The translations under genes were made by a program, and so were the position numbers. From the NCBI RefSeq assembly GCF_025847205.1, contig NZ_JAOYTH010000002.1:434001-498000 (forward strand): DNA of 64,000 bases, in the 5' to 3' direction. Origin of the DNA: Pararhizobium sp. YC-54 (lineage in GTDB: Bacteria; Pseudomonadota; Alphaproteobacteria; Rhizobiales; Rhizobiaceae). The stretch's first letter is position 1, and each line of letters starts with the position of its first letter. Shown one piece after another: positions 43,858-52,643 of this stretch. Below the pieces are notes generated by a model. The model did not search any database. It saw only the letters and a list, made by a program, of their open reading frames with translations, and was not told the origin of the DNA.

Positions 43858-45180
43858 ATGCGGCGGCCATTAAAGGCATATATCAGTAATTTTCTTGGCG
43901 ACGAAAAGGGGAATTTTGCCACTCTGACTGCGATCGCTTTCGTTCCTGTCATTGGGGCCGCGGCCATGGTGCTTGACCTTGGAAGCGCCTATCTGGAAGC
44001 GGCGAAAATACAGGGAGCGCTTGATAGCGCGGCCCTTTCGGCGGTCAGATCCTACGGAGAAGGTTCCAGCGAAGAAGAAACGGCCAAGGAAGCGAGCCAG
44101 CTTTTCTTTGGCAACTTTGCTGTTCCGGCAAATTCCGAGCCGCTTGCCGAAGGCGAGAACTTGTCGGGTTTCAGCGTGACGCTCGTTCACGGCGCGCTCG
44201 AAGATACGGCAACCGCGCAGTATGCCTTCAACTACAAACCATTGTTCCTGGAGCGGCTTCCCTTCGAAATCAGCAAACACGCCGTTGCAGCCCGTGTGCC
44301 TGGAATAGAGGCGTGCATTCTGGCCCTGCACCCGACGAAATTCCGGTCATTCGAGGTCAGCGGCAGTGCGGATATCGATATGAGCGGCTGTACCATCACG
44401 GCGAATTCCACCGACGCACAGGCGATCTATGTCGGCGGCTCGGGCCAGCTGAAAGCCGAATGTCTGTTTGCTGCCGGCGGCATCTCGATTGACTCCACTG
44501 CAGTGCAGCTGGCCTGTGAGGCTCCGCTTGAGAACGGTCCACAGGTTGCAGACCCGTTCAAGTACAAGAAGCTACCGGTTGCCGGCACATGGACCAGCCT
44601 TGCAGGCTGCGGCCAGAATTTTGTCGCTGGCGGCGGCGGCAACGGAAACTGCAATGGTACGGGCAAGACCCCGAACGGCAACAATGCCGGCTATGTCGTC
44701 ACCTTGAAGCCAGGGACCTATGAAAGCCTCGAACTGAAGGGCGCAATCAAGCTGGAGCCGGGCTCCTACATCATCGATGGCGGCTCTCTGCAGTTGACCA
44801 GCCAATCGGTGGTGACCGGTCAAGGCGTGACGTTTTTTCTGCTCAACCATGCCAATCTGGTGATTCACGGCGGCGCAACGTTTCACATCTCGCCATCCCT
44901 TGCGGGAGACTGGGCCGGATTTTCGATCGTGACAGAGCATGGGAACACGGAACCGGCCGTGATCAACGGCAACAGCTCGTCCTCGCTGACCGGGATAATC
45001 TACATGCCGGATACGCAGGAAATCCAGTATTCCGGAAACGGCGCCACGAGCGGCGAATGCATTCGCCTGGTCGCGCAGGAGATCACCCTGACCGGAAACA
45101 GCTATTTCAAAATGAATTGCGATCCGGAGCTGGCCAACACGAAAATCAACAATCCCGGTGCTATCCGCCTCGTGCAATAG
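43858..45180 (+). CDS. TadG-like (Tad N-terminal) membrane-anchored protein with beta-helix-like domain
   Basis: The product is 440 residues. The N-terminus has the TadE/TadG pattern FLGDEKGNFATLTAIAFVPV followed by a membrane helix (about 24-42) and DLGSAYLEAAKIQGALDSAA. The remainder is rich in Gly, Ser and Thr with repeated strands (TLKPGTYESLELKGAIKLEP, GSYIIDGGSLQLTSQSVVTG), suggesting a right-handed beta-helix. It is predicted to be held at the inner membrane with the bulk outside. No other tad/cpa gene is nearby, so it is an orphan. GGGGGA precedes the ATG. Confidence 0.82.
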   Translation: MRRPLKAYISNFLGDEKGNFATLTAIAFVPVIGAAAMVLDLGSAYLEAAKIQGALDSAALSAVRSYGEGSSEEETAKEASQLFFGNFAVPANSEPLAEGENLSGFSVTLVHGALEDTATAQYAFNYKPLFLERLPFEISKHAVAARVPGIEACILALHPTKFRSFEVSGSADIDMSGCTITANSTDAQAIYVGGSGQLKAECLFAAGGISIDSTAVQLACEAPLENGPQVADPFKYKKLPVAGTWTSLAGCGQNFVAGGGGNGNCNGTGKTPNGNNAGYVVTLKPGTYESLELKGAIKLEPGSYIIDGGSLQLTSQSVVTGQGVTFFLLNHANLVIHGGATFHISPSLAGDWAGFSIVTEHGNTEPAVINGNSSSSLTGIIYMPDTQEIQYSGNGATSGECIRLVAQEITLTGNSYFKMNCDPELANTKINNPGAIRLVQ

Positions 45181-45255
45181 CGAAACGACGGCTGGGGCTC
45201 GACGGGATTGAGTGTCTGCACCGGCTTCCGATCCCGGTGTGCGGCGAAAAACCGG

Positions 45256-45519
45256 TCACCGATATTTGACAGCGAGACCCTCGATCCATTGGTCCATGTC
45301 CTCGTCAGAGATATTTGGTCGAGGATCATCCAACGAGGCCTTGATGCGCGCCCGAACGGACGCCACCGCCTCTTCGTGCTCCCGTTCGTCGGCCAGAAAA
45401 AGCTTCATGGCCGCTTCCAGCACATCGCTTGACGAGGCATAAAGACCCGCATCAACACGGTTGTTGATGACTTCGACCAGCTCCTCGGCCGGGAGCGTAA
45501 TGTTGAGTTTCTCGTTCAT
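45256..45519 (-). CDS. ParD-like antitoxin without adjacent toxin
   Basis: The product is 87 residues. The ribbon-helix-helix part is NEKLNITLPAEELVEVINNR, followed by VDAGLYASSSDVLEAAMKLF and a charged C-terminal helix, a ParD pattern. On this strand only about 75 bases separate its stop from the end of the TadG-like gene, too little for a ParE gene. I see no toxin upstream either. It is probably an orphan antitoxin, possibly acting as a regulator or countering a toxin elsewhere. Confidence 0.8.
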   Translation of the reverse strand: MNEKLNITLPAEELVEVINNRVDAGLYASSSDVLEAAMKLFLADEREHEEAVASVRARIKASLDDPRPNISDEDMDQWIEGLAVKYR

Positions 45520-45611
45520 GGCGCAATCTCCGTCGTGAAACCAAAATAAGCGAGAACGCCAGTGGTCGCAACGCCCTTGCCGCAGACCGGCCGTGCCCCT
45601 ACCTTAGATAC

Positions 45612-47117
45612 ATGACATCGACTGTGTACGAAAAAATGGCAAATGCCGCGCCGATCCCCTTCGACAACAGCTATGCTCGGCTGCCGGCGCATTTCCACGC
45701 CGCCGCCAATCCGACGCCGGTTTCCGAGCCGTGGCTGATCAAGCTCAACCGGCCGCTTGCCGAGGCGCTTGGTCTTAATGCCGATGCTCTTGAACGCGAG
45801 GGTGCGGCGATCTTTTCCGGCAATGTGATCCCTGAGGGGGCCGAGCCGCTCGGCATGGCCTATTCCGGGCATCAGTTCGGCCAGTTCGTGCCCCTGCTTG
45901 GCGACGGGCGGGCGATCCTGCTTGGCGAAGTCATCGGCAAGGACGGTGTCCGCCGCGATATCCAGCTGAAGGGTGCGGGCAAGACGCCCTATTCGCGGCG
46001 CGGCGACGGGCGCGCGGCGCTTGGCCCCGTTTTGCGCGAATATATCGTCAGCGAGGCGATGTTTGCGCTCGGCATTCCCACGACGCGGGCCTTGGCGGCC
46101 GTCGTCACCGGCGAGCCGGTCTACCGCGAGCGGGTTTTGCCCGGCGGGGTCATCACGCGTGTGGCGGCAAGCCATATCCGCGTCGGCACGTTCCAGTTCC
46201 TGGCGGCGCGTGGCGACACCGAGGGCCTGAAGGTGCTGGCGGATCATGTCATCGACCGGCATTATCCCGAACTCAAGGGCAGCGAACGCCCATACCTGGC
46301 GCTGCTTGAAGCCGTGATCGAGCGACAGGCTTTCCTGATCGCCCGCTGGCTTTGCGTCGGCTTCATCCACGGCGTGATGAACACCGACAATTGCGCGGTG
46401 TCCGGCGAAACCATCGATTTCGGCCCCTGCGCCTTCCTTGACGCCTATGATCCCGCCAAGGTGTTTTCCTCGATCGACCAGGGCGGACGCTATGCCTATG
46501 CCAGCCAGCCGGCGATCGGCCGGTGGAACATGGCGCGGCTTGCCGAAACGCTGCTGCCGCTCCTCGATCCGGACCCCTCCGAGGCGGTCAATCTCGCCAA
46601 TGATGCGATTGCCGGCTATGGGCTGCGGTTTCAGAACCACTGGCTTGCCGGCATGAAGGAAAAGATCGGTCTTTACGCGGAAGAAGACGGCGACCTCGAC
46701 CTCGTCCAGGGGTTGTTGAGCGCCATGCACCGCAATGAAGCCGATTTCACCCTGACGTTCCGCAGGCTGTGCGATGCGGCCGAGAGCAGCGCCAACGACG
46801 GCCCGCTGCGCGAACTGTTTGGCAACGCCGCCGATATCGATACCTGGCTTCTCGCCTGGCGCGAACGGACCGGCCGCGAAACCTTGCCGGATACACAGAC
46901 GGCGGCTGCGATGCGCTCTGTCAACCCGGCCTTCATCCCGCGCAACCACCGCATCGAACAGGCAATCCGCGCGGCCGAAGACGACGGCGATTTCTCGCTG
47001 TTCGAGGCGTTGAACGACGTTCTGGCAAAGCCCTATGAAGAGCAGCCGGCCTTCGCAGCCTATGCCACGCCCCCGGCACCTTCGGAGGAAGTGTTGCGAA
47101 CCTTCTGCGGGACGTGA
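45612..47117 (+). CDS. selO: Protein adenylyltransferase SelO (YdiU/UPF0061 family)
   Basis: Pseudokinase-fold enzyme that transfers AMP to proteins in oxidative-stress responses, 501 residues. Landmarks are GMAYSGHQFGQFVPLLGDGR, DIQLKGAGKTPYSRRGDGRA, LREYIVSEAMFALGIPTTRA, the catalytic-loop GFIHGVMNTDN with its Asp, and DFGPCAFLDAYDP with the metal Asp. The full family length is present, but the usual C-terminal Sec/Cys motif of eukaryotic SelO is represented only by the end RTFCGT. It is divergent from the parD-like gene. Confidence 0.95.
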   Translation: MTSTVYEKMANAAPIPFDNSYARLPAHFHAAANPTPVSEPWLIKLNRPLAEALGLNADALEREGAAIFSGNVIPEGAEPLGMAYSGHQFGQFVPLLGDGRAILLGEVIGKDGVRRDIQLKGAGKTPYSRRGDGRAALGPVLREYIVSEAMFALGIPTTRALAAVVTGEPVYRERVLPGGVITRVAASHIRVGTFQFLAARGDTEGLKVLADHVIDRHYPELKGSERPYLALLEAVIERQAFLIARWLCVGFIHGVMNTDNCAVSGETIDFGPCAFLDAYDPAKVFSSIDQGGRYAYASQPAIGRWNMARLAETLLPLLDPDPSEAVNLANDAIAGYGLRFQNHWLAGMKEKIGLYAEEDGDLDLVQGLLSAMHRNEADFTLTFRRLCDAAESSANDGPLRELFGNAADIDTWLLAWRERTGRETLPDTQTAAAMRSVNPAFIPRNHRIEQAIRAAEDDGDFSLFEALNDVLAKPYEEQPAFAAYATPPAPSEEVLRTFCGT

Positions 47118-47167
47118 GCAGGAGCAGCTTGCTCTTCATCCATAGGACACGACAGCATCGGGAATAC

Positions 47168-47266
47168 CCCCCTGCCCTGCCGGGCATCTCCCCCTCAAGG
47201 GGGGAGATTGGCGCGGAGCTGGCCTCTTGCTCCCGATCTCCCCCCTTGAGGGGGGATTCCCGAAAA
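47168..47266. repeat. Rhizobium-type intergenic mosaic repeat
   Basis: CCCTGCCGGGCATCTCCCCC, TCAAGGGGGGAGA and ATCTCCCCCCTTGAGGGGGG modules as at 13219. It directly follows selO. The next 280 bases up to the glucose dehydrogenase hold no gene that I can support. Confidence 0.75.
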
Positions 47267-47549
47267 TCCTGCAGCAACTCTCCCGCCCCCGCTCCTGCCA
47301 TGTGCAGTTTTAACCGGCTGTACCGAAATGTGGCCATTGAAAGGCAATGACGGCGCGGTATGTTCGGTGTGGATACGCGCGGAGATTGAACCGTCGCCGC
47401 GCACCCGACACAGGATCACCGCGCAGAGCACCATCCGGCGCGATGGCCAGCCTTAAGACCGGAATGCCTTTCCCTGAGGGGGTGGACCCAAATGCCCCGC
47501 CGCGAGCGAGACCAAGCGCGGCGCGCGCTTTCCATAACGGGAGATATTC

Positions 47550-49892
47550 ATGCTGATTTTCTTGACGGCCATCGTCTTCGCATTGATCGGGCTTGTGCTC
47601 GGCGGCGGCGGGCTCTGGCTCATCATGCTCGGCGGCAGCTGGTACTATGCCATTGCCGGTCTTGGCTTTCTCATCACCGCATTCCTGTTGTTTGCACGCC
47701 GTGGTGCGGCGTTGACAATCTACGCGCTGCTCATTCTCGGTACGCTCGGCTGGGCGATCTGGGAGGTCGGGTTCGACTGGTGGCAGCTCGGCCCCCGCGG
47801 CGGCGTCATCATCCTGCTCGGCCTTTGGCTGCTTTTGCCGCCGATCCGCCGCGGCCTCGGCTTTGCCAGCCCGACGGGCGAGGTCTACAAGGCGAGCGCC
47901 CTGACGCTGGGTGTCGCTGTGCTCGCCTCGATCGCCGTTGCCGGCTATTCGATGACGCAGGACCCGCTCGATCTTGCCGGTGAGCTCCCGGTTGGCACAA
48001 CGACTGCCGCAGTTGATCTCGGCGGCAATGTGCCCGAAGGCGAATGGCACCAGTATGGCCGCACGCCCTATGGCCAGCGCTTCTCGCCGCTGGCCCAGAT
48101 CACACCGGACAATGTCGGCAAGCTGAAGGTGGCCTGGCAATACCAGACCGGCGACGTGAAACGGCCGGACGACGTCGGTGAAACCACCTACCAGGTGACG
48201 CCGATCAAGATCCGCGACACGCTCTACATGTGCACGCCGCATAATCTCGCCATCGCGCTCGATGCGGCGTCCGGCCAGGAAAAATGGAAATTCGACGCCA
48301 ATTCCGGCATGAACCCGGACCGGCAGCACCAGACCTGCCGTGGCGTCACCTATTATGCCGATCCGGCCGCCGTCGCAGGCAGCCCCTGCGCTGAGCGGGT
48401 CTATCTGCCCACCGCCGATGCGCGGCTGATCGCGCTCGACGCCGCCAACGGAAAGGTCTGCGAAACCTTTGCCGACAAGGGCATACTGCATCTTGAAACG
48501 GGCATGAAATACAATCCCGCCGGCTATTACTACTCGACCTCGCCGCCGGTGATCACCGCCGGCAAGATCATCATCGGCGGTGCCGTCAACGACAATTATT
48601 CGACGCAGGAACAGTCGGGTGTCATCCGCGCCTTCGACGTCAATACCGGCGCGCTGATCTGGAACTGGGACAGTGGCAATCCGGACGTGACGACGCCGCT
48701 GCCGGAAGGCCAGACCTACATGACCAACTCACCCAACAGCTGGTCGGTCTTCAGCTATGACGACAAGCTGAACCTCGTCTATATCCCGCTCGGCAACCAG
48801 GTGCCCGACCAGCTCGGCATGGGCCGCAGCGAACATGTCGAGAAATACTCCTCGTCGATCGTGGCGCTCGACATCACCACAGGCGCGGTGCGCTGGGTGC
48901 GCCAGACCGTGCATCACGATCTCTGGGACATGGACGTTCCCGCCCAGCCGGTGCTGCTCGACATCACCGGCAAGGACGGCCAGCCGGTTCCGGCCCTCGT
49001 CGGCCCGACCAAGCAGGGCGATCTCTACGTGCTTGACCGGCGCACCGGCGAGCCGATCATCCCGGTCAAGGAAATCCCGGCGCCGACCGGCGCCATCGCC
49101 GAAGACTTCACTGCGCCAACCCAGCCGATTTCCGACCTTACCTTCTCGCCGCCACCCTTGACGGACAAGAACATGTGGGGCGTGACGATGTTCGACCAGC
49201 TGGCCTGCCGGATCGACTTCAAGCGGCTGAAATACGAGGGCCGCTATACGCCGCCATCGCTGGAAGGCAGCCTGATCTATCCCGGCAATTTCGGCACGTT
49301 CAACTGGGGCTCGGTCGCGGTCGATCCGGAGCGTCAGGTGATGTTCGGCATGCCGACCTATCTGGCCTTTACCTCAAGGCTCGTGCCACGCGACCAGATT
49401 CCGCCCAAGGAGCAGGACCAGAAAGGGTCCGAACAGGGCCTCAACCGCAACGACGGCGCACCCTACGGCGTCTTCATGGGTCCCTTCCTCGGGCCGCTCG
49501 GCATTCCCTGCCAGGCGCCGCCATGGGGCTATGTTGCCGGTGCGAACCTGAAGACCGGGCAGATTGCCTACAAGCACAGGAATGGCACCGTGCATGACAT
49601 GACGCCGCTGCCTTTGCCTTTCAAGGTCGGCGTGCCCGGCATCGGCGGCCCGATGATCACCAAGGGCGGCGTCGTCTTCCTCGGCGCGGCTGTCGACAAC
49701 TATATCCGCGCCTATGACCTCACCACCGGCAAGGTGCTGTGGGAAGGCCGCCTTCCCGCCGGCGGCCAGTCGACGCCGATGAGCTACGCCACCGACGACG
49801 GCACCCAGTTCGTCCTGATCGTCGCCGGCGGCCATGGCTCGGTCGGCACCAAGCCGGGCGATTATGTGATCGCGTACACGCTGGCGAAGTAG
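47550..49892 (+). CDS. gcd: Membrane-bound quinoprotein (PQQ) glucose dehydrogenase
   Basis: Oxidises glucose to gluconolactone in the periplasm and passes electrons to ubiquinone; 780 residues. Five membrane segments occupy about residues 1-135. The eight-bladed PQQ propeller follows: WHQYGRTPYGQRFSPLAQIT, YMCTPHNLAIALDAASGQEK, TCRGVTYYAD, GGAVNDNYSTQEQSGVIRAF and QTVHHDLWDMDVPAQPVLLD. The end has GGQSTPMSYATDDGTQFVLI. No pqq genes are in the window. The start lies behind GGGAGATATTC. Confidence 0.95.
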   Translation: MLIFLTAIVFALIGLVLGGGGLWLIMLGGSWYYAIAGLGFLITAFLLFARRGAALTIYALLILGTLGWAIWEVGFDWWQLGPRGGVIILLGLWLLLPPIRRGLGFASPTGEVYKASALTLGVAVLASIAVAGYSMTQDPLDLAGELPVGTTTAAVDLGGNVPEGEWHQYGRTPYGQRFSPLAQITPDNVGKLKVAWQYQTGDVKRPDDVGETTYQVTPIKIRDTLYMCTPHNLAIALDAASGQEKWKFDANSGMNPDRQHQTCRGVTYYADPAAVAGSPCAERVYLPTADARLIALDAANGKVCETFADKGILHLETGMKYNPAGYYYSTSPPVITAGKIIIGGAVNDNYSTQEQSGVIRAFDVNTGALIWNWDSGNPDVTTPLPEGQTYMTNSPNSWSVFSYDDKLNLVYIPLGNQVPDQLGMGRSEHVEKYSSSIVALDITTGAVRWVRQTVHHDLWDMDVPAQPVLLDITGKDGQPVPALVGPTKQGDLYVLDRRTGEPIIPVKEIPAPTGAIAEDFTAPTQPISDLTFSPPPLTDKNMWGVTMFDQLACRIDFKRLKYEGRYTPPSLEGSLIYPGNFGTFNWGSVAVDPERQVMFGMPTYLAFTSRLVPRDQIPPKEQDQKGSEQGLNRNDGAPYGVFMGPFLGPLGIPCQAPPWGYVAGANLKTGQIAYKHRNGTVHDMTPLPLPFKVGVPGIGGPMITKGGVVFLGAAVDNYIRAYDLTTGKVLWEGRLPAGGQSTPMSYATDDGTQFVLIVAGGHGSVGTKPGDYVIAYTLAK

Positions 49893-49908
49893 ACAGCGAC
49901 AAGCATGA

Positions 49909-49932
49909 AAAAGCCGGCAGGGTGACCTGCCG
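49909..49932 (-). terminator. Intrinsic terminator of the tetR-type gene
   Basis: Stem CGGCAGG / CCTGCCG with a four-base loop. Read on the minus strand it is followed by GCTTTTTC. It lies about 40 bases beyond the TetR gene stop, convergent with gcd. Confidence 0.7.
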
Positions 49933-49970
49933 ACCGCTCGCAACAGGCGTTGCGGGCGGCTTTCACAAAG

Positions 49971-50609
49971 CTATGATTGGGCGTCAATCATTTTGATAAA
50001 CAGGTCGAGAGCAGACTCCATCACCTCGGCAACTGGCCTTTCGACGCGCCATTCCTCGAAATGGCCATCGATCCACATACGCGCGACGCCATAGATGAAC
50101 GCGCGTGACGAGAAGACCAGATCGCCAGGCACGATGCCCGGCCGCAGTCGCCCTTCCCGCTGCGCCCGCGCGATCAGATCGACCATGATGACACGGATTG
50201 CCTCATTCTCCTCAACCAGGCGTGGCGAGTCGTGAAAGTCTATCAGCGACCGGGAACTGATAATCTGAAAATGGGTGGGATTGGAGAGCGCCCAGGCCAG
50301 ATAACCACGGCCGATCGCGCGCAGGGCTTCGATGGGATCGGCATCGCCGGTCCTGCTCATTTCAGCGCGGACAGCGGCGGTCAGTCTGCCCATAGCCTCT
50401 TCCGCGACCGCCGTCAGAAGCGCGGTCTTGCTGCTGAAATGCCGAAACGGAGCACCGGGCGACACGCCTGATCGCTTGGCGACCTCGCGCACCGACAGAG
50501 CCTCAACGCCCTTCTCCTCGATCAGCGCGATCGCCGCGGCAAGAAGAACTTCGGTTAAATTGCCATGATGATAGGCGGCACGGGCCGTTCGGGATTCGGA
50601 GGTCATCAT
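49971..50609 (-). CDS. TetR/AcrR family transcriptional regulator
   Basis: The product is 212 residues. The N-terminal HTH is HHGNLTEVLLAAAIALIEEK followed by ALSVREVAKRSGVSPGAPFR and HFSSKTALLTAVAEEAM. The ligand-binding C-terminus (AIGRGYLAWALSNPTHFQII) resembles the WHG-type TetR_C_13 domain. Paired ATGs occur at 50609 and 50606. It is divergent from a membrane-protein gene across about 100 bases holding two copies of a GTAATCA-type palindrome, the likely operators. It probably represses both genes. Confidence 0.92.
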   Translation of the reverse strand: MMTSESRTARAAYHHGNLTEVLLAAAIALIEEKGVEALSVREVAKRSGVSPGAPFRHFSSKTALLTAVAEEAMGRLTAAVRAEMSRTGDADPIEALRAIGRGYLAWALSNPTHFQIISSRSLIDFHDSPRLVEENEAIRVIMVDLIARAQREGRLRPGIVPGDLVFSSRAFIYGVARMWIDGHFEEWRVERPVAEVMESALDLFIKMIDAQS

Positions 50610-50636
50610 GCTGTGATAGCAGAACGCCAGCCGAAT

Positions 50637-50695
50637 GTAATCAGCGATTAAATCTCCTTGACTTGCCGGGGGCGATGAATGTAATCAGTGATTAC
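50637..50695. promoter_or_regulatory. Two TetR-type operator palindromes in the divergent promoter
   Basis: GTAATCAGCGATTAA at 50637-50651 and GTAATCAGTGATTAC at 50681-50695. The second is a perfect 7+1+7 inverted repeat and the first differs at two positions. Both are preceded by GAAT, and their centres are 44 bases apart. The second lies just before the AAAGGAG ribosome binding site of the membrane-protein gene. Confidence 0.75.
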
Positions 50696-50710
50696 ACAAA
50701 GGAGATACCG

Positions 50711-51331
50711 ATGCTCGCGAACCAACCCTCGTTCCTCAATGGCTGGCGGCTGACCGCCTTGATCTCGGCCGCTTTGCTCGCGGCGGCGGCGACAGCCGCC
50801 TTTATGGCTCCGGCGCCGGTCGACGGCGCGCGATCCGTCATCCGGTTGACCGCCCGGACATCGGTCGTTCTCTTCCTGCTTGCGTTTACCGCGTCTTCGC
50901 TGTGGCTGCTCGCGCCGTCCGCCGCCACGCAGTGGCTCAGGCAGAACCGGCGCTATATTGGCGTATCTTTTGCGGCATCGCATTTCATCCATGCCGGAGC
51001 GATCATTGCGCTCTCGCAGCTCGATTATCTGGTGTTTATGCAACTCAACAATATCGTTGCTTTTGTTGCGGGCGGGCTGGCCTATCTCTTCATCGCCTTG
51101 ATGACGCTGACATCGTTCGACAGACCGGCCGCCCTTGCCGGACCGCGGATCTGGCGGTGGCTGCATACTGCGGGCGCCTGGTACATATGGATGTCTTTCG
51201 CGCTCAATTTCGGCAAGCGGGTCGTCATCAGCCCTGTTTACTGGCTGCCGGTGGGCGTCGTCCTGTTGGCTCTGTTCATTCGCATTGCCGCCTTTCGGCG
51301 AAAGTCCGCTGTCATCCAACAGACAGCTTGA
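50711..51331 (+). CDS. Ferric-reductase-like/heme-type integral membrane protein
   Basis: The product is 206 residues from MLANQPSFLNGWRLTALISA with AAAGGAG upstream. About six membrane segments. Histidines in ASHFIHAGAIIA and WRWLHTAGAWYIWMSF are placed in helices as in ferric reductase-like or MsrQ-type cytochrome b proteins, so heme binding is plausible. It is under probable control of the divergent TetR regulator. No FAD/NAD domain and no partner gene are adjacent. Function uncertain. Confidence 0.75.
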   Translation: MLANQPSFLNGWRLTALISAALLAAAATAAFMAPAPVDGARSVIRLTARTSVVLFLLAFTASSLWLLAPSAATQWLRQNRRYIGVSFAASHFIHAGAIIALSQLDYLVFMQLNNIVAFVAGGLAYLFIALMTLTSFDRPAALAGPRIWRWLHTAGAWYIWMSFALNFGKRVVISPVYWLPVGVVLLALFIRIAAFRRKSAVIQQTA

Positions 51332-51384
51332 TCGTTGCATCACCGCGCGCCCTGAATTCCGCAGCCGCGACCGGCGTCTGCAAT

Positions 51385-51422
51385 CAAAACAGCCGGCGCC
51401 GATGCGGGATCGGGCCGGCTGT
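51385..51422 (-). terminator. Hairpin terminator of the beta-lactamase gene
   Basis: A long interrupted stem (ACAGCCGG / CCGGCTGT with CCGAT / ATCGG inside). Read on the minus strand it is followed by TTTTGATT. It lies about 55 bases after the bla stop and between convergent genes. Confidence 0.6.
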
Positions 51423-51476
51423 GTTTCGGCATTCACGGCGTTGTTGCGGAGGCCTGACGAGGCCTCAGCCCGAGCG

Positions 51477-52358
51477 TCAAACCATTCCCGCGATCAGCTT
51501 GCCGACCTCGGCAAAGACGGGCTCCAGTTCCTTCGTCGGCTTCTTGCCCTCGGCGATGTAGACGGATGCCAGGATCGTGTGGTCTTCGCGCGGCCGCATG
51601 AAGCCGATATCGCCCAGCGCGCCCTTGCCGCTGGTGCCGGTCTTGTCGCCGATCGTCCAATCCTTCGGAAGCCCTGCCCTCAACCGCGCATCGCCGGTGG
51701 TGCTGGCGACCATCCAGGCGGCCAACTGGTTGCGGGATGGCGCCGAAAGCGCATCCTCAAGCAGCAGTTTGCCGAGCGTCTCGGTCATCGCAATCGGCGT
51801 CGTCGTGTCGCGCGGATCGCCGACCTTGGCCTCGTTGAGTGCGGGCTCCGTCCGGTCGAGCCGGGTGGTATCGTCGCCGATCGATCGTAGCCAGGCCGTC
51901 AGCCCCGCCGGGCCTCCGAAACTTGCCAGAAGCAGGTTGGCAGCCGCATTGTCACTGATGGTCACCGCAGCATGGCAGAGCTCGGCGATCGTCATGCCGT
52001 CTGCGATGTGCTTTTCGGCAATTGGCGAATGGTGAATGATGTCTGCCTTTGAAACCGCGACGCGCCGGTCGAGCTTTTCCTCGCCCTTGTCGACCCGCGC
52101 CAGCGCAAAGGCCGCCGCCAGCGCCTTGAAGGTCGAGCACATGGCAAAGCGTTCGTCCGGCCGGTGGGCGAAGGACACCTTCGTCCTGGTATCGAGCACG
52201 TAGACGCCCAGGCGGCCGCCGGTGCGCTTTTCCAGCGCGGCGAGCTGCTTTTCGATGTCGTTGCCGGCGGCAAAGGCCATTTTCGGTGCCAGACCGATGC
52301 CGGGCAGAAGCAGGCCTGCGCCGATGATGAAGTGCCTGCGATTGAGCGTGAGCGACAT
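51477..52358 (-). CDS. bla: Class A beta-lactamase with Tat-type signal
   Basis: Periplasmic serine beta-lactamase, 293 residues from MSLTLNRRHFIIGAGLLLPG. NRRHFIIGA suggests twin-arginine export. The active site is complete: Ser75/Lys78 in MCSTFKAL, SDN at 125-127, Glu166 in EPALNEAKVGDPRDTTTP and KTGT at 229-232. Cys74 before the active serine occurs in several class A subgroups. Its substrate range cannot be read from this sequence. GGGAGA lies upstream of the ATG at 52358. No LysR-type ampR gene is adjacent, so it may be constitutive. Confidence 0.93.
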   Translation of the reverse strand: MSLTLNRRHFIIGAGLLLPGIGLAPKMAFAAGNDIEKQLAALEKRTGGRLGVYVLDTRTKVSFAHRPDERFAMCSTFKALAAAFALARVDKGEEKLDRRVAVSKADIIHHSPIAEKHIADGMTIAELCHAAVTISDNAAANLLLASFGGPAGLTAWLRSIGDDTTRLDRTEPALNEAKVGDPRDTTTPIAMTETLGKLLLEDALSAPSRNQLAAWMVASTTGDARLRAGLPKDWTIGDKTGTSGKGALGDIGFMRPREDHTILASVYIAEGKKPTKELEPVFAEVGKLIAGMV

Positions 52359-52592
52359 AGGATGAGTTCTCCCTCGGTGAACGATGAGGGCGACACCAAA
52401 CCATTGATAATGATAGCCAATATTAGCCATCGCTCAATCGGATGCACTGCCGCCCGAGACAATGCGTAGAGAGCGAATGTGGCCGGTCTTGGCCGGAAAG
52501 GAGGCGGTGCGGAATCTTGTTTCGGCCGCAAAAATTAACGGGCATTGCGATTTCCCGTTGACAAATTTCGAGAAAAGGAGACATTGCCCGCC

Positions 52593-52643
52593 ATGATCAG
52601 AACCGCGAACATCGCCCGTTGGTATTTTACGCTGCTCCCATAG
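52593..52643 (+). CDS. Aromatic leader peptide (16 residues)
   Basis: Reads MIRTANIARWYFTLLP then TAG. Trp, Tyr and Phe codons follow one another at 52620-52628. AAAAGGAG lies upstream; the spacing to the ATG is long, and a TTG nine bases earlier in frame is a better-spaced alternative. It precedes a terminator that overlaps an alternative pairing, so it is very likely a regulatory leader peptide rather than a functional protein. Confidence 0.75.
   Translation: MIRTANIARWYFTLLP

Noticed and set aside
45516..46949. Minus-strand frame of 477 codons opposite selO
   Set aside because: Mirrors the third-codon GC bias of selO and has no recognisable domain.
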